From NCBI GenBank assembly GCA_028551475.1, contig CM052358.1:11639938-11703937 (forward strand): a stretch of DNA of 64,000 nt. Direction: 5' to 3'. Positions 51,213-64,000 of the stretch are shown here, one piece after another. Position 1 is the stretch's first letter, and each line of letters opens with the position of its first letter. The notes under the pieces are model-generated. The model was not told the DNA's origin, ran no database searches, and saw nothing but the letters and a program-made list of their open reading frames with translations. Both the position numbers and the translations under genes were made by a program. The DNA is from Casuarina equisetifolia. Its lineage: Eukaryota > Streptophyta > Magnoliopsida > Fagales > Casuarinaceae.

Positions 51213-54200
51213 TCAGGGATTGGATGGGCTCTCTACATGCTTGGTTCCCTGAGTTTTCTGTGATCTCATCTCCTCACTTAATGGGGAGATGTTCTCCCCA
51301 GCTTCTGCTCTGTTACCCTCAGGCATACAATGATCCTCTTGAATGGGATTCATCCCATGGTTGTCATGAGTCCTTGGTGGAAACCCATTATTAGCTTCAC
51401 AGGAATAAGAATGGGTGTTAAGAGACACTCCACCATAGTGGGATCGAACAGCTGAACTGAACAATGGTTGCATTAAGCGTTTTCTCTCAGGAAACTCACG
51501 TAATGATATCCGACAAACAGGACAAGTTGAATGTTGCTGCAGCCAAATGTCTATGCAGCTCACATGGAAGAAGTGACCACAGTGGGGGAGAATACGCAAT
51601 GTATCTTCACCATGGAATTCTGCGAGACAAACGGTGCATCTGCAACATATGTTACATTTCATTAGCAAGATACATTAGCAGGAAATAAAATGAAATCCCA
51701 AATCTAAAGCACTGCTACAAGTAAGCGGCTTTTGAGAATAGCACAGCACAAAGGTCTTCACAGAAGTTACCAAAAAGTTGACCTTCCACTAATTTCTATT
51801 TCTTAATGAAATAGAAAATTTGAAAACAGAAACAGAAAAGAATCAAAGAAACAAGAAAAATAAAAGAAAAAATGCTAAAGATAGCTCATCTGAGTGAGTC
51901 TATGAAAAATATATTTCTCTTCTCATGCTTCCTGAAAACATCTAGATTATATATAAATCTCTTATTCGTTTGGGCTATAACTCAAAAGTGCAAGCATCAC
52001 ATTCTACCAAGAAGAGATAAGAACTGCAGTCTTTTCATTTGCAGTAACATATATGGCAAGGAAATTTTGAGGAAAACAAAAGAAAAGAAAATCCTCTGAC
52101 ATACAAGGAAAAACAACACCATGTTGAAAAACAAAATTTATTGCAAAACCTAACTAAATTGATGCCATGGATTAGTGCCAAGATTAGTCTGGATAGGCCA
52201 GACGAAGCATTACAAAAAGGTTCATGTCCGGGTTCATCAAACTTGTGATATTAGCTAGAAAATGCTTACTTCTACTTAGCTTTGCCCAATGCAGAACGTC
52301 ATCACATGAATCATCGAATGATTACAAAACTGCTACATCGAGAAAGGTTTCAGACTAGGATAATGTTCTTGCAGTTGTCTCTTTGCCAGGTTATATCTAT
52401 ATATTGGAAGATCAATATTAGAGCCTCATCTTGTTAAGTAAAGCCTTTAACCACCACAACCATGTTGTCATTTTTCAGATGCTTATTGCGATCAGATGTT
52501 ATAGATATAAGCCAGCAGAAACAAAGACAAATGAATTAAAGATCACAGCACCAGAATAGACATGCAACTTGTACAAAAAGTTCAAACAACTACTGATATT
52601 GGTCGAAACAGAGCTACAAGGTGATGATTGTCAGTGTACCCATAGATCATGTAATTACAAAAAAACATAACTTTTCAAAAATCGACATGAGATGGTACAT
52701 ATCTGAGTTGGTGACTTCAAAGAGGGATGGCCTCTGGATTGAAGAAAGAATTTGACACTGGACTGACTGGAGGGTAATACAGATAGAAAAGAGTATTCAG
52801 AGAAAGATATCCTCCTAATATCTAATTCCCTCTAGTAGTGCCTGAGCTACTGCATTAAGGGAAACTAGGCCATTAGAAGGAACACTAAAACTTCAAGCAG
52901 TCCAGTTTCACAGCAAGGATTGGAACTTATTTTGGGTTCTAATGAACTCATGTCCTCAGCAGCTCCAGCTTGATTGAATCAATAGTAGCAGCAGACCACT
53001 TATGCCTCTAAACATCAGATGCTGCTTAATCAAGTAAAGGAAATTCAAATGACCAGCGAATGTTTGAGGAACAACGTCTCCAAACTTTTAGCACAGGTCT
53101 ACAAGAATATTAGCTATCGATAATCAGTCCAAATAGTCAGGAGAGAAACATTCCAAATGTTGAGCTACGTGTCTAAATTCTCAGTAAGGCCTTCGTAGAT
53201 TTCAAGTCCATGTAATACCTCTAAACTAAGATTATCCATGTGAAATGTTTCCACAAAGTAAATTCCATGATTGAACCATCTGAACTAACAGAAAATTCAA
53301 CAAGAAACCATCAGATATGCCTCCACCATGGGAAAATTGTCTAAATGAAACAAACAGATTTCCACTAATACAAAAAAAACTTCCGATGAAGGTCCATCAA
53401 TCAATAGTGAGTTCCTGCGCCACTGATAACTCGACAAAATAAGGGGACTTCTAATCTACATCATCAAGGGTCACTATGTTTATCAACAAATTGACAAAGA
53501 ATAGTTGGCGGAATAAGAACAATCCTAGAAATATGAGGTAGTTGTCCCCCCTAAAGTAAGTCTGGCGTTAGATCCAACCCACAAATAAAGAGAACATCAA
53601 AAGGAGGTAAATCAACGAAAGAAAGGTGATCCATGCTTTATCAGTTAAATCTAGGAATGTGCATAATGACAAAAACTTCTCCAAGTGTATTTTTATGCAT
53701 ACCAAATAACTACAAAAATGCACAGATGTAGGAAAACGATTAGCCAAAATTTCGATTCAGAGTATTATCCCAACTCTTTAACTCTACAGAGCTCACCCTA
53801 ACGTTAGATTAAACCAAAAGTAAAGAAAGAATACCAGAGGAACTTAGGTTTTTATTTTTTTTTAATTTTTTACTGACTCACATTTGATGTGATGCTTTCA
53901 CAGCAGGAAAGTAACAAAAAGATCAGACCTTGTAAAAATGATTGGCAAAGAATAATCATCGAGAGTGAAGAAAATTCATTACATAGAAGAAACACATAAA
54001 TGCCAGTACATTGAAGAATTCGAGAACATGAGAAAGAACATACTGAGCATTTTCTGAAGCCAAGAAAAATTCATCGTTGTACTTCTTTGTAGGAAATTTC
54101 GCCATAACCACACGTTCAAGACCATGCAAACCTCGCTCCAGCTACACAATGAAAGAGTGAATGATGTAGGTGCACGCCCAAGGCAGAGCAATCTATTTAA

Positions 54201-54845
54201 GGTAGTTCAACTGCTACAAAGGAAATGAGTGAAAGATAGTATTACCCAGGAAAACCCAACAATTCAAACAGATGGCACTAATTTTCAACTTCTCCATCTC
54301 AACTAGAGTGGTCAGTTAAAACACAAACTACTATAAGACAGATCAATGCGACAACTGCCAAAATCGAATTACATAAGATTGACAGAGAAAACCCATAAAA
54401 GTTGAAAGAAAACTAGAATCAGTGCTAGTAGTTTCTATGAAACCAAGATAAATAGTTTTCCCAAGGTACAGAAACAAATCATCAAAACCCGGCTTGAAGG
54501 ATGATCCTTTTTCTTTTGCGTCCATTAATGGGATTTCGAATCCTAGGGAGTTCGAATTCCAGCACCACAGTATGCGAATATGCCAAAATAAACCCCGGGC
54601 TTTGCCCCTTAAAATAGAATACTTCTCTTGAATACGCCAAATCAAAAACACATATAACACAATCAATGAAAAAGGAAATGGCTTACGGTACTGACATCGG
54701 ATCTGTAAGCGACAGGAAAGGAGCGCCTGGAAGCATTCAAGTGAATCCGAGCGCAAACGAGACGAGTGCACACGAACACGATGAACATGGTGCTCACCCC
54801 AAATCCTATCACCGTCATCACCAAGTTTATCCCGGAAGATATCAT
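51213..54845 (-). CDS. ATL-type RING-H2 finger protein, probable membrane E3 ubiquitin ligase
   Basis: 227 residues from three exons (minus strand): 54845-54687, 54141-54044 and 51639-51213, GT-AG and in phase, with introns of 545 bp and 2.4 kb. Exon 1 carries a single membrane helix (about residues 5-28, [18 protein letters not shown]). Exon 2 carries the ATL linker with [15 protein letters not shown], where ATLs have GLD. Exon 3 carries the RING-H2 finger: C87, C90, C106, H108, H111, C114, C125, C128, with the Pro before the last Cys pair (CPVC) and Trp119 typical for E2 contact. The tail is Ser/Pro-rich and ends ESPSNP. The start chosen is at 54845; an in-frame Met eight codons upstream (54869) is possible. 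Most ATL genes lack introns, so this belongs to a split-gene subset. Expected role: ubiquitin transfer at an endomembrane or plasma membrane; target unknown. Confidence 0.9.
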
Positions 54846-54869
54846 TTTTCCCAAGCAATACAACAACAA

Positions 54870-57235
54870 GATAATTCTTCAAAAGACCAAACTTCCCCAA
54901 AAGAACAAAGAGGCAAAAGTCAAAGAGCTATCATTATCTGAATTCTCCTCCCATAATTCTAGTCTCAGAAACACTAAAAGAGCACAAAATTGCCACTCAG
55001 AGAGTTGGAGCTACTATCATATGAAACCCAGATCAGACTTCTACCCATCAGAGCTATCACAAAAAGTAGTTGTTTCTTCAGGAAGGGCATGCTGTTGACT
55101 GTTTCATTGTTGCAGAAAGTAAAGAAGCAGCGGAGATGGAACCACGATGTGATTGGACAGAGCTAGGAAGTGAGCAAGCCTACTGTTCATACGGAGGAAC
55201 TGCGAGAGATTATCAAGAAGACTGACAAATGGCAGGGATGGATTTTTCAGCTGCCTGGACTCATGTGGGATATAGAGATTTCATAGAGTCAGATCCAAAG
55301 CCACTCTAACCTGGGTGGGATGGAATCCAATTGTTCTCTTCACATAGATTTGCCTATCCCCTTTATGCAATTCAAGATTCTAGTTATTCTTTTGCCACTA
55401 GGTAATTTAATATTTGCAATTCCATAGCATCTTCCCAAACAATACTCATTTTTCTTAATTTATTATACTCCATATGAGATGAGAAGAATAAACCTTAAAT
55501 TAGCTCTAACAAAATCTCAGATTATTTCTTAATTCTTAATTCCTCCTTTCACAATCTTGAGTGAAAAAATGATTTTGAAAAACATTAAAAGTGGCGGGCC
55601 ATGGTTGGATGCGATGAGTAGGGTGTACTCCAGTGTCGTCCTTTTATTGGGTAAAGTAATCATTTCCAAATCTTGCCTTCCTTAGTATTCTAAATCGTAC
55701 AGTCTTTGCTTAAAATATTAACAGCACAGATTACCCTAATCTTCCTAAAGCGATCATTGTAAATTTAAGAAATTCTAGTCAGCTCATTTATGCAATGAAG
55801 ACACGTTGGCGTTTTCTTGTTGGGATTTGTGTATTATTTTCTTTGGTAGAGGGGAAGATGAAAATAAGACGAAACCAGGATTATGAGAAATGGTGGGAGA
55901 AAATGATTGTTAATTACGGTTAGTCCAAGTGTTAGAAACTGATGAATCTGGAGGCGTGACTCCACATGCTTCATTACATCACTTATATAAAGTAGATTAA
56001 ATAAATTGGAAAGTGGAATTATATTTAATGGTATAGGATCCTGGCTACAGTTTCTGGTTTCTCGAGTCCTGCGCTTTACAGCTCTGCTTTTCATCTGGGC
56101 TGCCTTTGTTTGACCGACGTTGCTTGCCCTTTGAGTTGCTTGAGCTGTCTTGTCTATTTGATCCTAGTTTCCGCTTCTTTTTCATGCATTTTGTTTACCC
56201 TTGCTTTGTGCACCTTAGTGTTCTTTGTGTCTTTCTCAACAACACTTGGATCCATTGGGTGAGAAAGAAGAGGTGAGAAGAACTATTCGGTGAAAGATAA
56301 ATAATGTAATTCAATAATCAATAGCATATAAAATAATGAAATAAATTCTTACTAGATCTTTTCATCCTGCCTACCAAATATCACTTAGTTTAAGGTCATT
56401 TGAGATAGAAAGTAAATTTAATTAGGACTCTAATACCAAGTTAGAAGTTCAAAAAATTTAACTCAAAAGATAATTTAAGAGTGAGAGAGTTATTCTTTTA
56501 ATTGAAATTTTACGTCAAGAATTTTATCTTTCAGACTTTCATTTTACACATAAATATCTTATTGAGATACCTGAAAATAATTAAAAAGCATACAAATACT
56601 TATCTTCTCAAATATAGGTTTTTTGGGAGTTCGTGAGTTAAAAAACTTATTTTAAATAGATAATTCATAGCTTGTTGTTGATTAAAGACTTAATGAACTT
56701 TCCAACATGAAAACAAAAGAAAGTATGAACTATTTCTTTTAGTAGTGAAGGTTAGAAATTTGAGAACATATTCTATAGAATTATTCTTAAAATAGTATAC
56801 AGGGTGTCGCCGTTTTCTTAAACGAAATGGACGACAAAAATGATTTTCATAGTACGACCATATTATTGGTATTGCTCAAGAGAGACCGAAATGATCTTTT
56901 TTGGATATTTCAAAAAAAAGGTTCACGATTGTGCAGTGAGAAAGTCGAGCAGCTGCTTCTTTTTGTCTTTGTTTTTGTCTTTGTCTTTGTCTTTGTTGGT
57001 TGTCCTTTCAATGGTAATTATCACCATTTCAATCTGCAATGAATAAAGTGAATCACGTCTGGTTTTCCAAGCTTAAAGGGAAGTGCATGTCTTCTATCGG
57101 CGTCTATGTAGAATTCTATGCTGCACGACCAACAAGCGTGCTGAGTTTTGAGATTCGCACTAAGTTGTGAAATCCTTATCAGGTAGCTAATTAAAATAAA
57201 AACTTGAATCTTACATAACAAATTTTCTATATGTC
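54870..57235. other. Upstream region of the RING gene and intergenic DNA
   Basis: Contains the probable 5' leader and promoter of the minus-strand RING gene at its left end. Beyond it there are only short frames. A CTTTGT minisatellite-like run lies near 56960-56998. Confidence 0.5.
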
Positions 57236-57556
57236 AAATTAATTAGGCTTAATATTGAACAAGTGGGTTTCGAAAGTATGTGTATATCGAGATCTACACA
57301 AGTTGCATATTGGGTAACATCTTAATATATCGGGACGTCACAACCAATACATCAACCATTTTGTTACTTTCAAGTGTTCTAAAATTTAAACTTGAACCGA
57401 ATACTTTTCAAGTAATTAACTAAGATATAATATTTTATTTTATGCAACAATCAAATTTTTAATACATCAAATTAATTAAGCTTAATAACGAACAAGTGGA
57501 TTATGGAAGTATGTATATATCAAGTTCTACACTAGTTGCACACAACGTAATATCGA
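57236..57556. repeat. Two ~85-bp direct repeats about 235 bp apart
   Basis: 57236-57322 and 57471-57556 share AATTAATTA(G/A)GCTTAATA, GAACAAGTGG, GAAGTATGT(G/A)TATATC and CTACAC. Origin unknown; could be short LTR-like or tandem repeat remains. Confidence 0.6.
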
Positions 57557-58582
57557 ATTTTATTGATACATCATAGCCAAAGTAAGTTATGGTGACAACA
57601 TAAAAAAAGGGAGCAGATTTTTGTTACTGGCAAAGGTGACATTTATATCTCATATTAAATGGATGAATTACAAGGACGTTAGCTGTTTGATTTAGTACTT
57701 TAAACCATGGAGATAGTAACTTGTGATGATTGAAAAGATAATAAAAGCAGGTATCTTCCAACTCCAGTATTGACTGAATTTCAACAAAACTTACCACTAT
57801 AATAAAGAGAGTAATACTATCTGTTCGTAACAAAAACTAATTTATTTGTGATGAAAGAACAGTATCCTATGAACCTGATGATGTGAAACATGCCTGCTAA
57901 GAAAATATTCTGTAAGTAGCATTTTCGTTTTGTCTAGGCAAAGATATATTCTATGGGTAAGTGGCAGAAGGACAAGCACCTTTTCGAAGCGCCCTTTCTG
58001 TTTTCTGTACTCTTCTTCTTTGGATCGAGCGAAATGGATAGTCAATTAGCAACCTAACCCTACAACCAAGTGGGGAGTGTTAGTTATTTTGTGGAAAGCG
58101 CAACATAACTTCAATAATTTGCTCTCTTTCCTTATCATTTTGATAGCTTCCACTTAGCCATACAATTGGCACACTTTTTCCATGGTATTGTACTTAAAAA
58201 GAATGGAATAAAAGCCTTTTGTCCTTTTAAAGGCCAAATTCACCTTCTTCCATTGGCCCTTCTGATATAAAATAAGAGGTGTCTAAGTTGACCTCCAAAA
58301 GGTCATTATCAAGTGCCAACGATGATTTCTCTAAAGATGAGGACATATTCTATCCCACCAAAGCTTTTTGCGAAATGTCTTTATCTAATGGATTTTAGCC
58401 TATAAGGTCATCATCACCAATTTTATCTTGTTTAGAATATTGATATGGAGAAGCAAAGAATCGTAGACATAACGTTCTAGCTTAAGAGCCACAAAAAAAA
58501 GGAGAAAGTAGCAAACAGAGGCTAGGACCCAGCGACTCAAGACTTTCATATTGCTTTGGTAATGGATTCAAAGTTTCACTTA

Positions 58583-58696
58583 AAAGTAATTCTTTAACAC
58601 TGATAATGGTTTAAATATGTACAATTTCATCATGCTTCTAAAGTAATTCTTTAACATTGACAATGGTTGAAATATGTACAATTTCATTGATAAAAA
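58583..58696. repeat. Tandem repeat, 57-bp unit, two copies
   Basis: AAAGTAATTCTTTAACA starts at 58583 and again at 58640. Both copies end ATATGTACAATTTCAT, with a few substitutions between them. Confidence 0.85.
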
Positions 58697-59280
58697 AATG
58701 TCTCTACAATGAATATGAAACAAGAAGAAATAACGAATAACCAAAAAAAAAAATACTATACACATTTGAATAATCGATTTATGCCATTATCCTACACAAA
58801 ATACAATAAGCTGTATAATAGCTTAGTCCACCGGTCAATAAGGAAAACTCTTGTAGACGCAACTTTCCATTGCACTAAATGCTTAATTTTTTTAACATCT
58901 CTACTCAAGCTAATGCTCTATATAAGTCAAACATTTTTAGCTTGTGAAGTAGAAAATGATGTTATTGAATACCAATGGGTTTACTTGGTAGATTAGCTAG
59001 TTGTTGTTTAGTCGATACATGTGATGCATATGATCCTTCAACTATCTTATCTTGATTGAAGTGATAGTTTATCTCAAGCAAAATTTTTGTAAACTTTTGA
59101 AACCATTATTCAGATGCTTGTTTTAGACTATATAATGCCTTGTGCCAACAACATACTTTATTACCTCTATTGTTGAATGCCTTTAGGAATAGTCATGTAA
59201 ACTTTAATGTCTAAATCCCCTTGAAGGAACACATTATGCAAGTCCATTTGATGCAATTCCTAGTGATGTGTCATTGCAAG

Positions 59281-60799
59281 TGTTGAAAATCATGTCTTTA
59301 TATATTTTGTTGAGAAAAATTTTATTTGTGAATATATGATTTTGTGTGCATATATTAAAAACCAAAGGAAATAAAAGGTGTACAAATTATAATATCAATT
59401 AATGATATTATAAAGTAGCCGGTTTCCTATATTCCATTATCAAACATCACATATAAAGTTTAGTTAAAATATTTTCATGTGATTTAATGAATATAAAAAT
59501 ATAAGTAATTATATTAAAGAGAAAATGATACTTTACGAAATATGCTTGTAGGTACATGGAGGACCAAAGAATATATTATGAAAGAAAAATTCATAATATA
59601 AGGTTCTATGTGACCAAGCTTATTCTCTGCTAGATCAAGCCTAGATAATTCATACTGGACCAAGCTTACTCTATGCTAGACTGAGCCTAGATAATTCATG
59701 CTGGATCGAGCTTACTCCTTTGATGGACTAAGCCCGAACTGATGGTTTAAGCCTGAACTAATCTAAGCTCAAACTGATCCACGGTGTGAAGGCGTGAAAC
59801 ACAGTCGTTTCACTTAAACCTAAATTGATGCTGCTCTTAATCGAAGAGACCAATCGATTGAAGCCTTAGCCTCTTTGCTGAGTTGTTCTTTTTGCTTCTC
59901 TTTGTCACCGGCTCTCCAACAAGTAGAAGAACAAAGTGATGGATGTGTCAGAACGGTTCTCTATTATGACAATCGTCATCTTTGCAGCTGTATCATGTCA
60001 CTTCTATCAAGTCTCAACGGGAGAAAATCAAATAGGTTTGAACTGAAACCCTAATGTGCTTAAGATTTGATAATATGCTATATAAGGAGCTTTAGGTGAA
60101 TGTTTGAAAGTTGCTGAATGATATATTGCTGATTCAATTAAAAGAGATTGAAGCTTTGAATCATTTACTCATCCTACCATGTTCTTTAATGTTTGGAGAA
60201 AGAAAGAATCTTCGGTGATATTCCTTCAAATTTACTATCTTGTGAATATCTACTGCTAGATTGATCTCTATATGTGCTAGATTATTTTAAAACATTATTT
60301 ACACATAAAGATCTTTGTAAATCTGAAACCTTAGCTTTGTGAAATTTTGGAGATTTTGTGATTAGAGCTTGAATTGATTTTATATATGTTCAATTAACTC
60401 TTTGATAAGCTTAATTCCTCACTCACATTATATATTTGAGGATTATCTTGATGTACTAAGGTTTGAATAATCTAAGTTTTGTAACTGAGAATCAAATAAC
60501 TCCTTGTTGAGGAGTTGTGAAGTGTAGGAAAAGATTTCTCCTAGCTTAAAGTAAAGTAGACTTCAACTTGGTTTAAGTTGAAAGAGAATAAGGAGAATAA
60601 AGTGAAAGTAGATGAAAAGTGCCGAACCACAATATAATTCTTTGAGCTTGTTTATCTTGTTTTATTTCTTGATTATATGCTCTAATATCATTGTGCTAAT
60701 TAATAACCTTGCATAAATAATTAAAGAACTATAAAATAAAAGATAAAACCTAAGTATCCAATTCAAACTTCCTTTCTTGGATAACCATAAAACCTTACA
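59281..60799 (+). mobile_element. Solo-LTR-like insertion (1519 bp) in copia C
   Basis: Starts TGTTGAAAATCATG and ends AAACCTTACA (TG...CA). Flanked by GCAAG (59276-59280) and GTAAG (60800-60804), a 4-of-5 match as for an aged target duplication. Removing it together with one flank brings the two halves of the copia RT to within one nucleotide of normal spacing. The interior lacks coding motifs, has a TATA-like CTATATAAGG near 60079, and has an LTR-like AT-rich end. It resembles the long LTRs of Tork/SIRE-type copia elements. Confidence 0.65.
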
Positions 60800-61929
60800 G
60801 TAAGAATTACCTAAAAGACAAACATTCATCATCTTGCCAATTGGTGCAAATGTCTTTAAATAGTTACTTCCTTTTCTTGGCCATGACCTTTGGTCATGAG
60901 CCAAACCTTGTAATAGTTAATGTTCTTATACACACAATACTTGATCTTGTATACTCATTTATAGTCAATGAATTTTTTTTTTCTTATAGGTAAAGCAATT
61001 AGATCCCATATATGGTTCAATTCTAATGTCTTAGTTTCCTCAATCATGGCAGCATGCCACCTAGGATTAAGGACTACCTTTTGATAGGTCTCAAGCTTAG
61101 TGTTGGTAGAAATGAAGACAATAAAGTGGTGATGTTGAGAAGATAGGTGGTGATAGAATAAAACATGGGAGATAGAATGCATAATGGTAGATGGAGGTGA
61201 TGAGTTTATGGTGTGGAAAACATAATCAATCACCCACCTAGGTGGTTTGTGACTTTGCTCATTGCAATCTATAGGTGGTTGATAAGGCACTATGGTAATG
61301 GATGGATCTACTGGAGGTGATTGGTGCATTAATAAAGGACTCATGGACTAAAGAGTCAATTGATGCTAGTAGTAAAGTCTTAGGACTGGACACGTATATC
61401 TTATGATTGTGGTGATTGATGATTGTGTGAATGAATGTCTACAAATAAGGACTCAACCTCATCATGGGAAGTAGTTGCAAGAACTTTAGCAAAAGGAAAT
61501 TTATATGTTTGCTGAAAAAAATTTATCCACCACTTGAAATTGAAAAAATAAATAGACTCTTTTTGTGGCCAAGTAACTTTATTAGGCAATGTGTACCAAA
61601 AGTAGCTTAAACTAAAATTTGTTGTCTTAAAATTTCTAGAGGATTGGGATTAATAAATGTTCACACTTGGAATAAGGTAGGAGTTGACAAACTTTTATGG
61701 TCTTTTGTACATAATAACTCAAATTTCTTATGAGTAAGATGGATGATATTAGAAAATTGTAAGGAAAAAAGTGTTTTAGAAGTAGAAATGAAATGATTAC
61801 TAGCTTGGAGTTAGAAGAACATTACAAGTAAAAAGTGAACTTTCATAACTAATGATTAGATGAGAGTATAATATTGTCAAAAGCTATTTAAACCTAAGAG
61901 AGAGTAAAAAAGAAATTGAATGGGTAAGA

Positions 61930-62530
61930 CTAGTATGGAGATAAAGAGTACCAAAGCATAATTTTATCTATTAGATCATTTTGAAAAAAAAAATTAACCA
62001 CAACATATCGAATGACTATATGGAAAAACTCAATGGACTTATAGTGCAACTTTTGCCAACAACAAAAAGAATCACATGAACATTTATTCTTTAATTGCAA
62101 AGTTCACAAATTAAATTTGGAGAATCATGTCAGGTATGAATGAGCTATTTTGAAGAATTGAATAATGGAAGAGAAGAAATATGTTAGATGATTAAGGCTG
62201 TTAAATGTAAGAGATTTGCAATAACCCTGCTCAATGTATCCTTTAAAACTACATTGTATTGTTTTTGGAATGAAAAGAATAGAAAAAGATTCAATGGTAA
62301 AAACTTAGATAGCTCAACCATTATTACAAAAATCAAGAAGAATGTGAGAGGCAAGGTATTCCAATTAAGAGAGTACAACTTATAAATTGTAATAAGTTTT
62401 TGTAAGAGCTTTGGAAATTTCAAATATAGTTTTTTTAACATAAATGATGATGTTGTAATTAAATAATTTTTTATTTTTTTTGTTGATATATAATACCTAA
62501 CATTTCACCCAAAAAAATATGAAAATTTAT
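61930..62530 (+). pseudogene. LINE 3' end, 5'-truncated
   Basis: Plus strand: a zf-RVT-type block CNFCQQQKESHEHLFFNC near 62045-62100, then LYCFWNEKNRKRFNGKN (62188-62385), matching the YHIWKERNxRxF end of plant LINE ORF2. It is followed by a T-rich 3' UTR ending in an A-rich tail near 62510-62518. Sits inside copia C in the opposite orientation. Confidence 0.7.
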
Positions 62531-63300
62531 CCTCTTTATGTTACATCACAACTGACGAAAAAACATCTTTGTCAAGATCATAAAGAACATATATTTTCTA
62601 CATGAAATGATATCTCATGAATATGCTTATAATATCCTTATACCTAGAAAGTGGTCCAATGATGAAGGTTTTGAAAACCAAATATCAAAGGGAATCTTCC
62701 CATTAAGGACATATGTGGGAGTACAATTGATCAAGTATGTGACGATAAACACACACCCACCCCAAAAACAAATTGAAAGTTGTGATTAAAATTTTAGTGC
62801 TCATATGACATTTAAAATTTGATCATATATCCTTTTAACTATACTATTTTGTTATAGGATATATGTACAGTAACTTTAATAGAGAATTCCTTAAAAGGTC
62901 AAAAAGATGTACATTTGAAACTAAAACATTTTAAGGCATTATTTATCCTAACTTACTTGATCAAGGGTGTCAAATTGGTCTTAACCATGGCAAAAAAAAA
63001 AAAAGCTTTATGTTAGTTAAGTCTTGGTTTTGGCTTTCATGAGCAAGGTGTATATGTCTTATGAATGATCATCAACAATTATGAAACAATATCTAGCTTT
63101 AAAAGTAAAAGGTCCCTAAATGTTCATATGAAGTAATTAAAAAATGTGATGACTAGAAGATGTACCAATGGGAAAATATGAACATGTTTGTTTGGCTAAA
63201 AGACAAACTAAACACATTTTAACACAATTCAAGGAATTTTGATAAAAAAAATATTAGACAAAAAATGCATATTAGATAAAGACAAGTATCCAAATATAAA

Positions 63301-64000
63301 TTGCAAAATATTACAACTTATAGTAACTAAATGTTTGTTACATGAATTGAAACTATCAAGAGTACAACATTATTAGTGTGATGGTCATTAAATTATCCTT
63401 CACAAAGATTCATTAGGTAGTGTAGCCCATGCCTTGTCCTAGCTAGCCTCTTTACTCCTTCAATCCCTAGGTCCTAAAAAATGCAAATATCATCATAAAG
63501 TAAAATTCAGTTATGGTTATCATGAGGTTGGTATTGAACATGAGTGAATATAGGACATCATTCAAAACATGGTGAGTGTGAAGTATGATTGTACCAATTT
63601 AAGTGATGCGAGTAATGTGATTATTTGGCAATCGTACAATCCTATTGGCATGGTTCATGACTAAGGTGATATGATAAAATTGCATGTAATATGATTGTAT
63701 AATAACTTATATAATGAAAATGATATTTTTCTCATGTCATAGTCATATATTTCTATTTAATAAACTAAGCCCATCAATCGTGCATGGAAGCATATGAGTG
63801 ACCAAACATGAGAATAGTTCCATCATCATTTGATTTTTTTTTTTTGTTAAAACTTCATTGATTTTGTGTGTATGTAACAAATAGTTAGTAAGCATGTAGC
63901 CATTGCTACTGAAGTTGCTTAAGAAATATAGTGTGTTTTACTAACAACAATTATTTTTGAAATAATAATGTTTAAAGGTCAAACAAGTTGTATCATAATA
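63301..64000. other. No gene recognised at the right edge
   Basis: AT-rich sequence, probably still part of, or flanking, copia C. No LTR or protein block was identified. Confidence 0.4.

Larger units (their letters stand above)
58700..63300 (-). mobile_element. Ty1/copia remnant C (minus strand), twice interrupted
   Basis: Pol blocks in order from right to left. Integrase lies near 63050-63230 (KHVHIFPLVHL...FNYFI). The pol linker and RT start are at 60955-61344 (NPRWHAAMIEETKTLE, HIWDLIALP), then FAPIGKM at about 60820-60850. RT continues at 59130-59275 (LHQMDLHNVFLQGDLDIKVY). The pol C-terminus is at 58900-59035 (HVSTKQQLANLPSKPIG). RT C-terminal half and RNase H are missing between the last two. 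A solo-LTR-like insertion (59281-60799) and a LINE end (61.9-62.5 kb) interrupt it. Own LTRs were not found. Confidence 0.75.

Noticed and set aside
54343..54900. 185-codon minus-strand frame overlapping RING exon 1
   Set aside because: It reads exon 1 in another frame and runs through the intron. The frame encoding the membrane helix splices cleanly to the linker and RING exons.
1..64000. tRNA, rRNA or CRISPR features
   Set aside because: Looked for B-box/acceptor-stem patterns and spaced direct repeats; none met a reasonable standard.

Overview
This is a stretch of nuclear DNA from a flowering plant, most likely a woody dicot or magnoliid; the species cannot be fixed from the sequence alone. 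The evidence is the gene content (a CTR1/EDR1-type Raf-like kinase, a PETAL LOSS-type trihelix factor, a CYP77A P450, an ATL-type RING-H2 ligase), GT-AG introns with AT-rich bodies, a telo-box promoter, and many decayed Ty1/copia, LINE and TRIM remnants. There are no bacterial operons, CRISPR arrays or rRNA/tRNA genes that I can support.

Layout. 1-5 kb: the 3' two-thirds of a Raf-like MAPKKK gene (+), cut by the window edge. 5-8.9 kb: intergenic. 8.9-13.1 kb: an eight-coding-exon nucleolar RRM protein of the NIFK/Nop15 type (+), with a telo-box plus site II promoter and a 5'-UTR intron; intron 3 holds a perfect 49-bp inverted repeat. 14.6-15.1 kb: an intronless plastid-type membrane protein (-). 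15.8-26.9 kb: a nested retrotransposon nest. A plus-strand copia (A) is split by a minus-strand copia (B, 7.9 kb between its LTRs), and B itself carries a miniature LTR element (TRIM) and a 1.08-kb tandem duplication. 27-29.8 kb: upstream region of the trihelix gene. 29.8-32.3 kb: PETAL LOSS-like trihelix gene (+), two exons, with a 1-bp frameshift and a 54-bp duplication inside its second DNA-binding domain. 32.3-46.5 kb: intergenic, with a minus-strand copia RT fragment, a second TRIM, and a copia whose pol is replaced by a LINE. 46.6-48.2 kb: intact intronless CYP77A (+). 51.2-54.8 kb: three-exon RING-H2 gene (-). 55-58.6 kb: intergenic with short tandem repeats. 58.7-63.3 kb: minus-strand copia pol, interrupted by a 1.5-kb solo-LTR-like insertion with near-matching 5-bp flanks and by a plus-strand LINE 3' end.

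The five cellular genes share no evident pathway; they are ordinary neighbours separated by transposon-rich DNA. I found no convincing new multi-gene system. The items most worth a second look are the state of the trihelix gene, the intronic hairpin, the miniature LTR elements, and the datable nested insertions. Exon boundaries were set by hand from GT-AG sites, reading phase and family similarity recalled from general knowledge; no database search was run.
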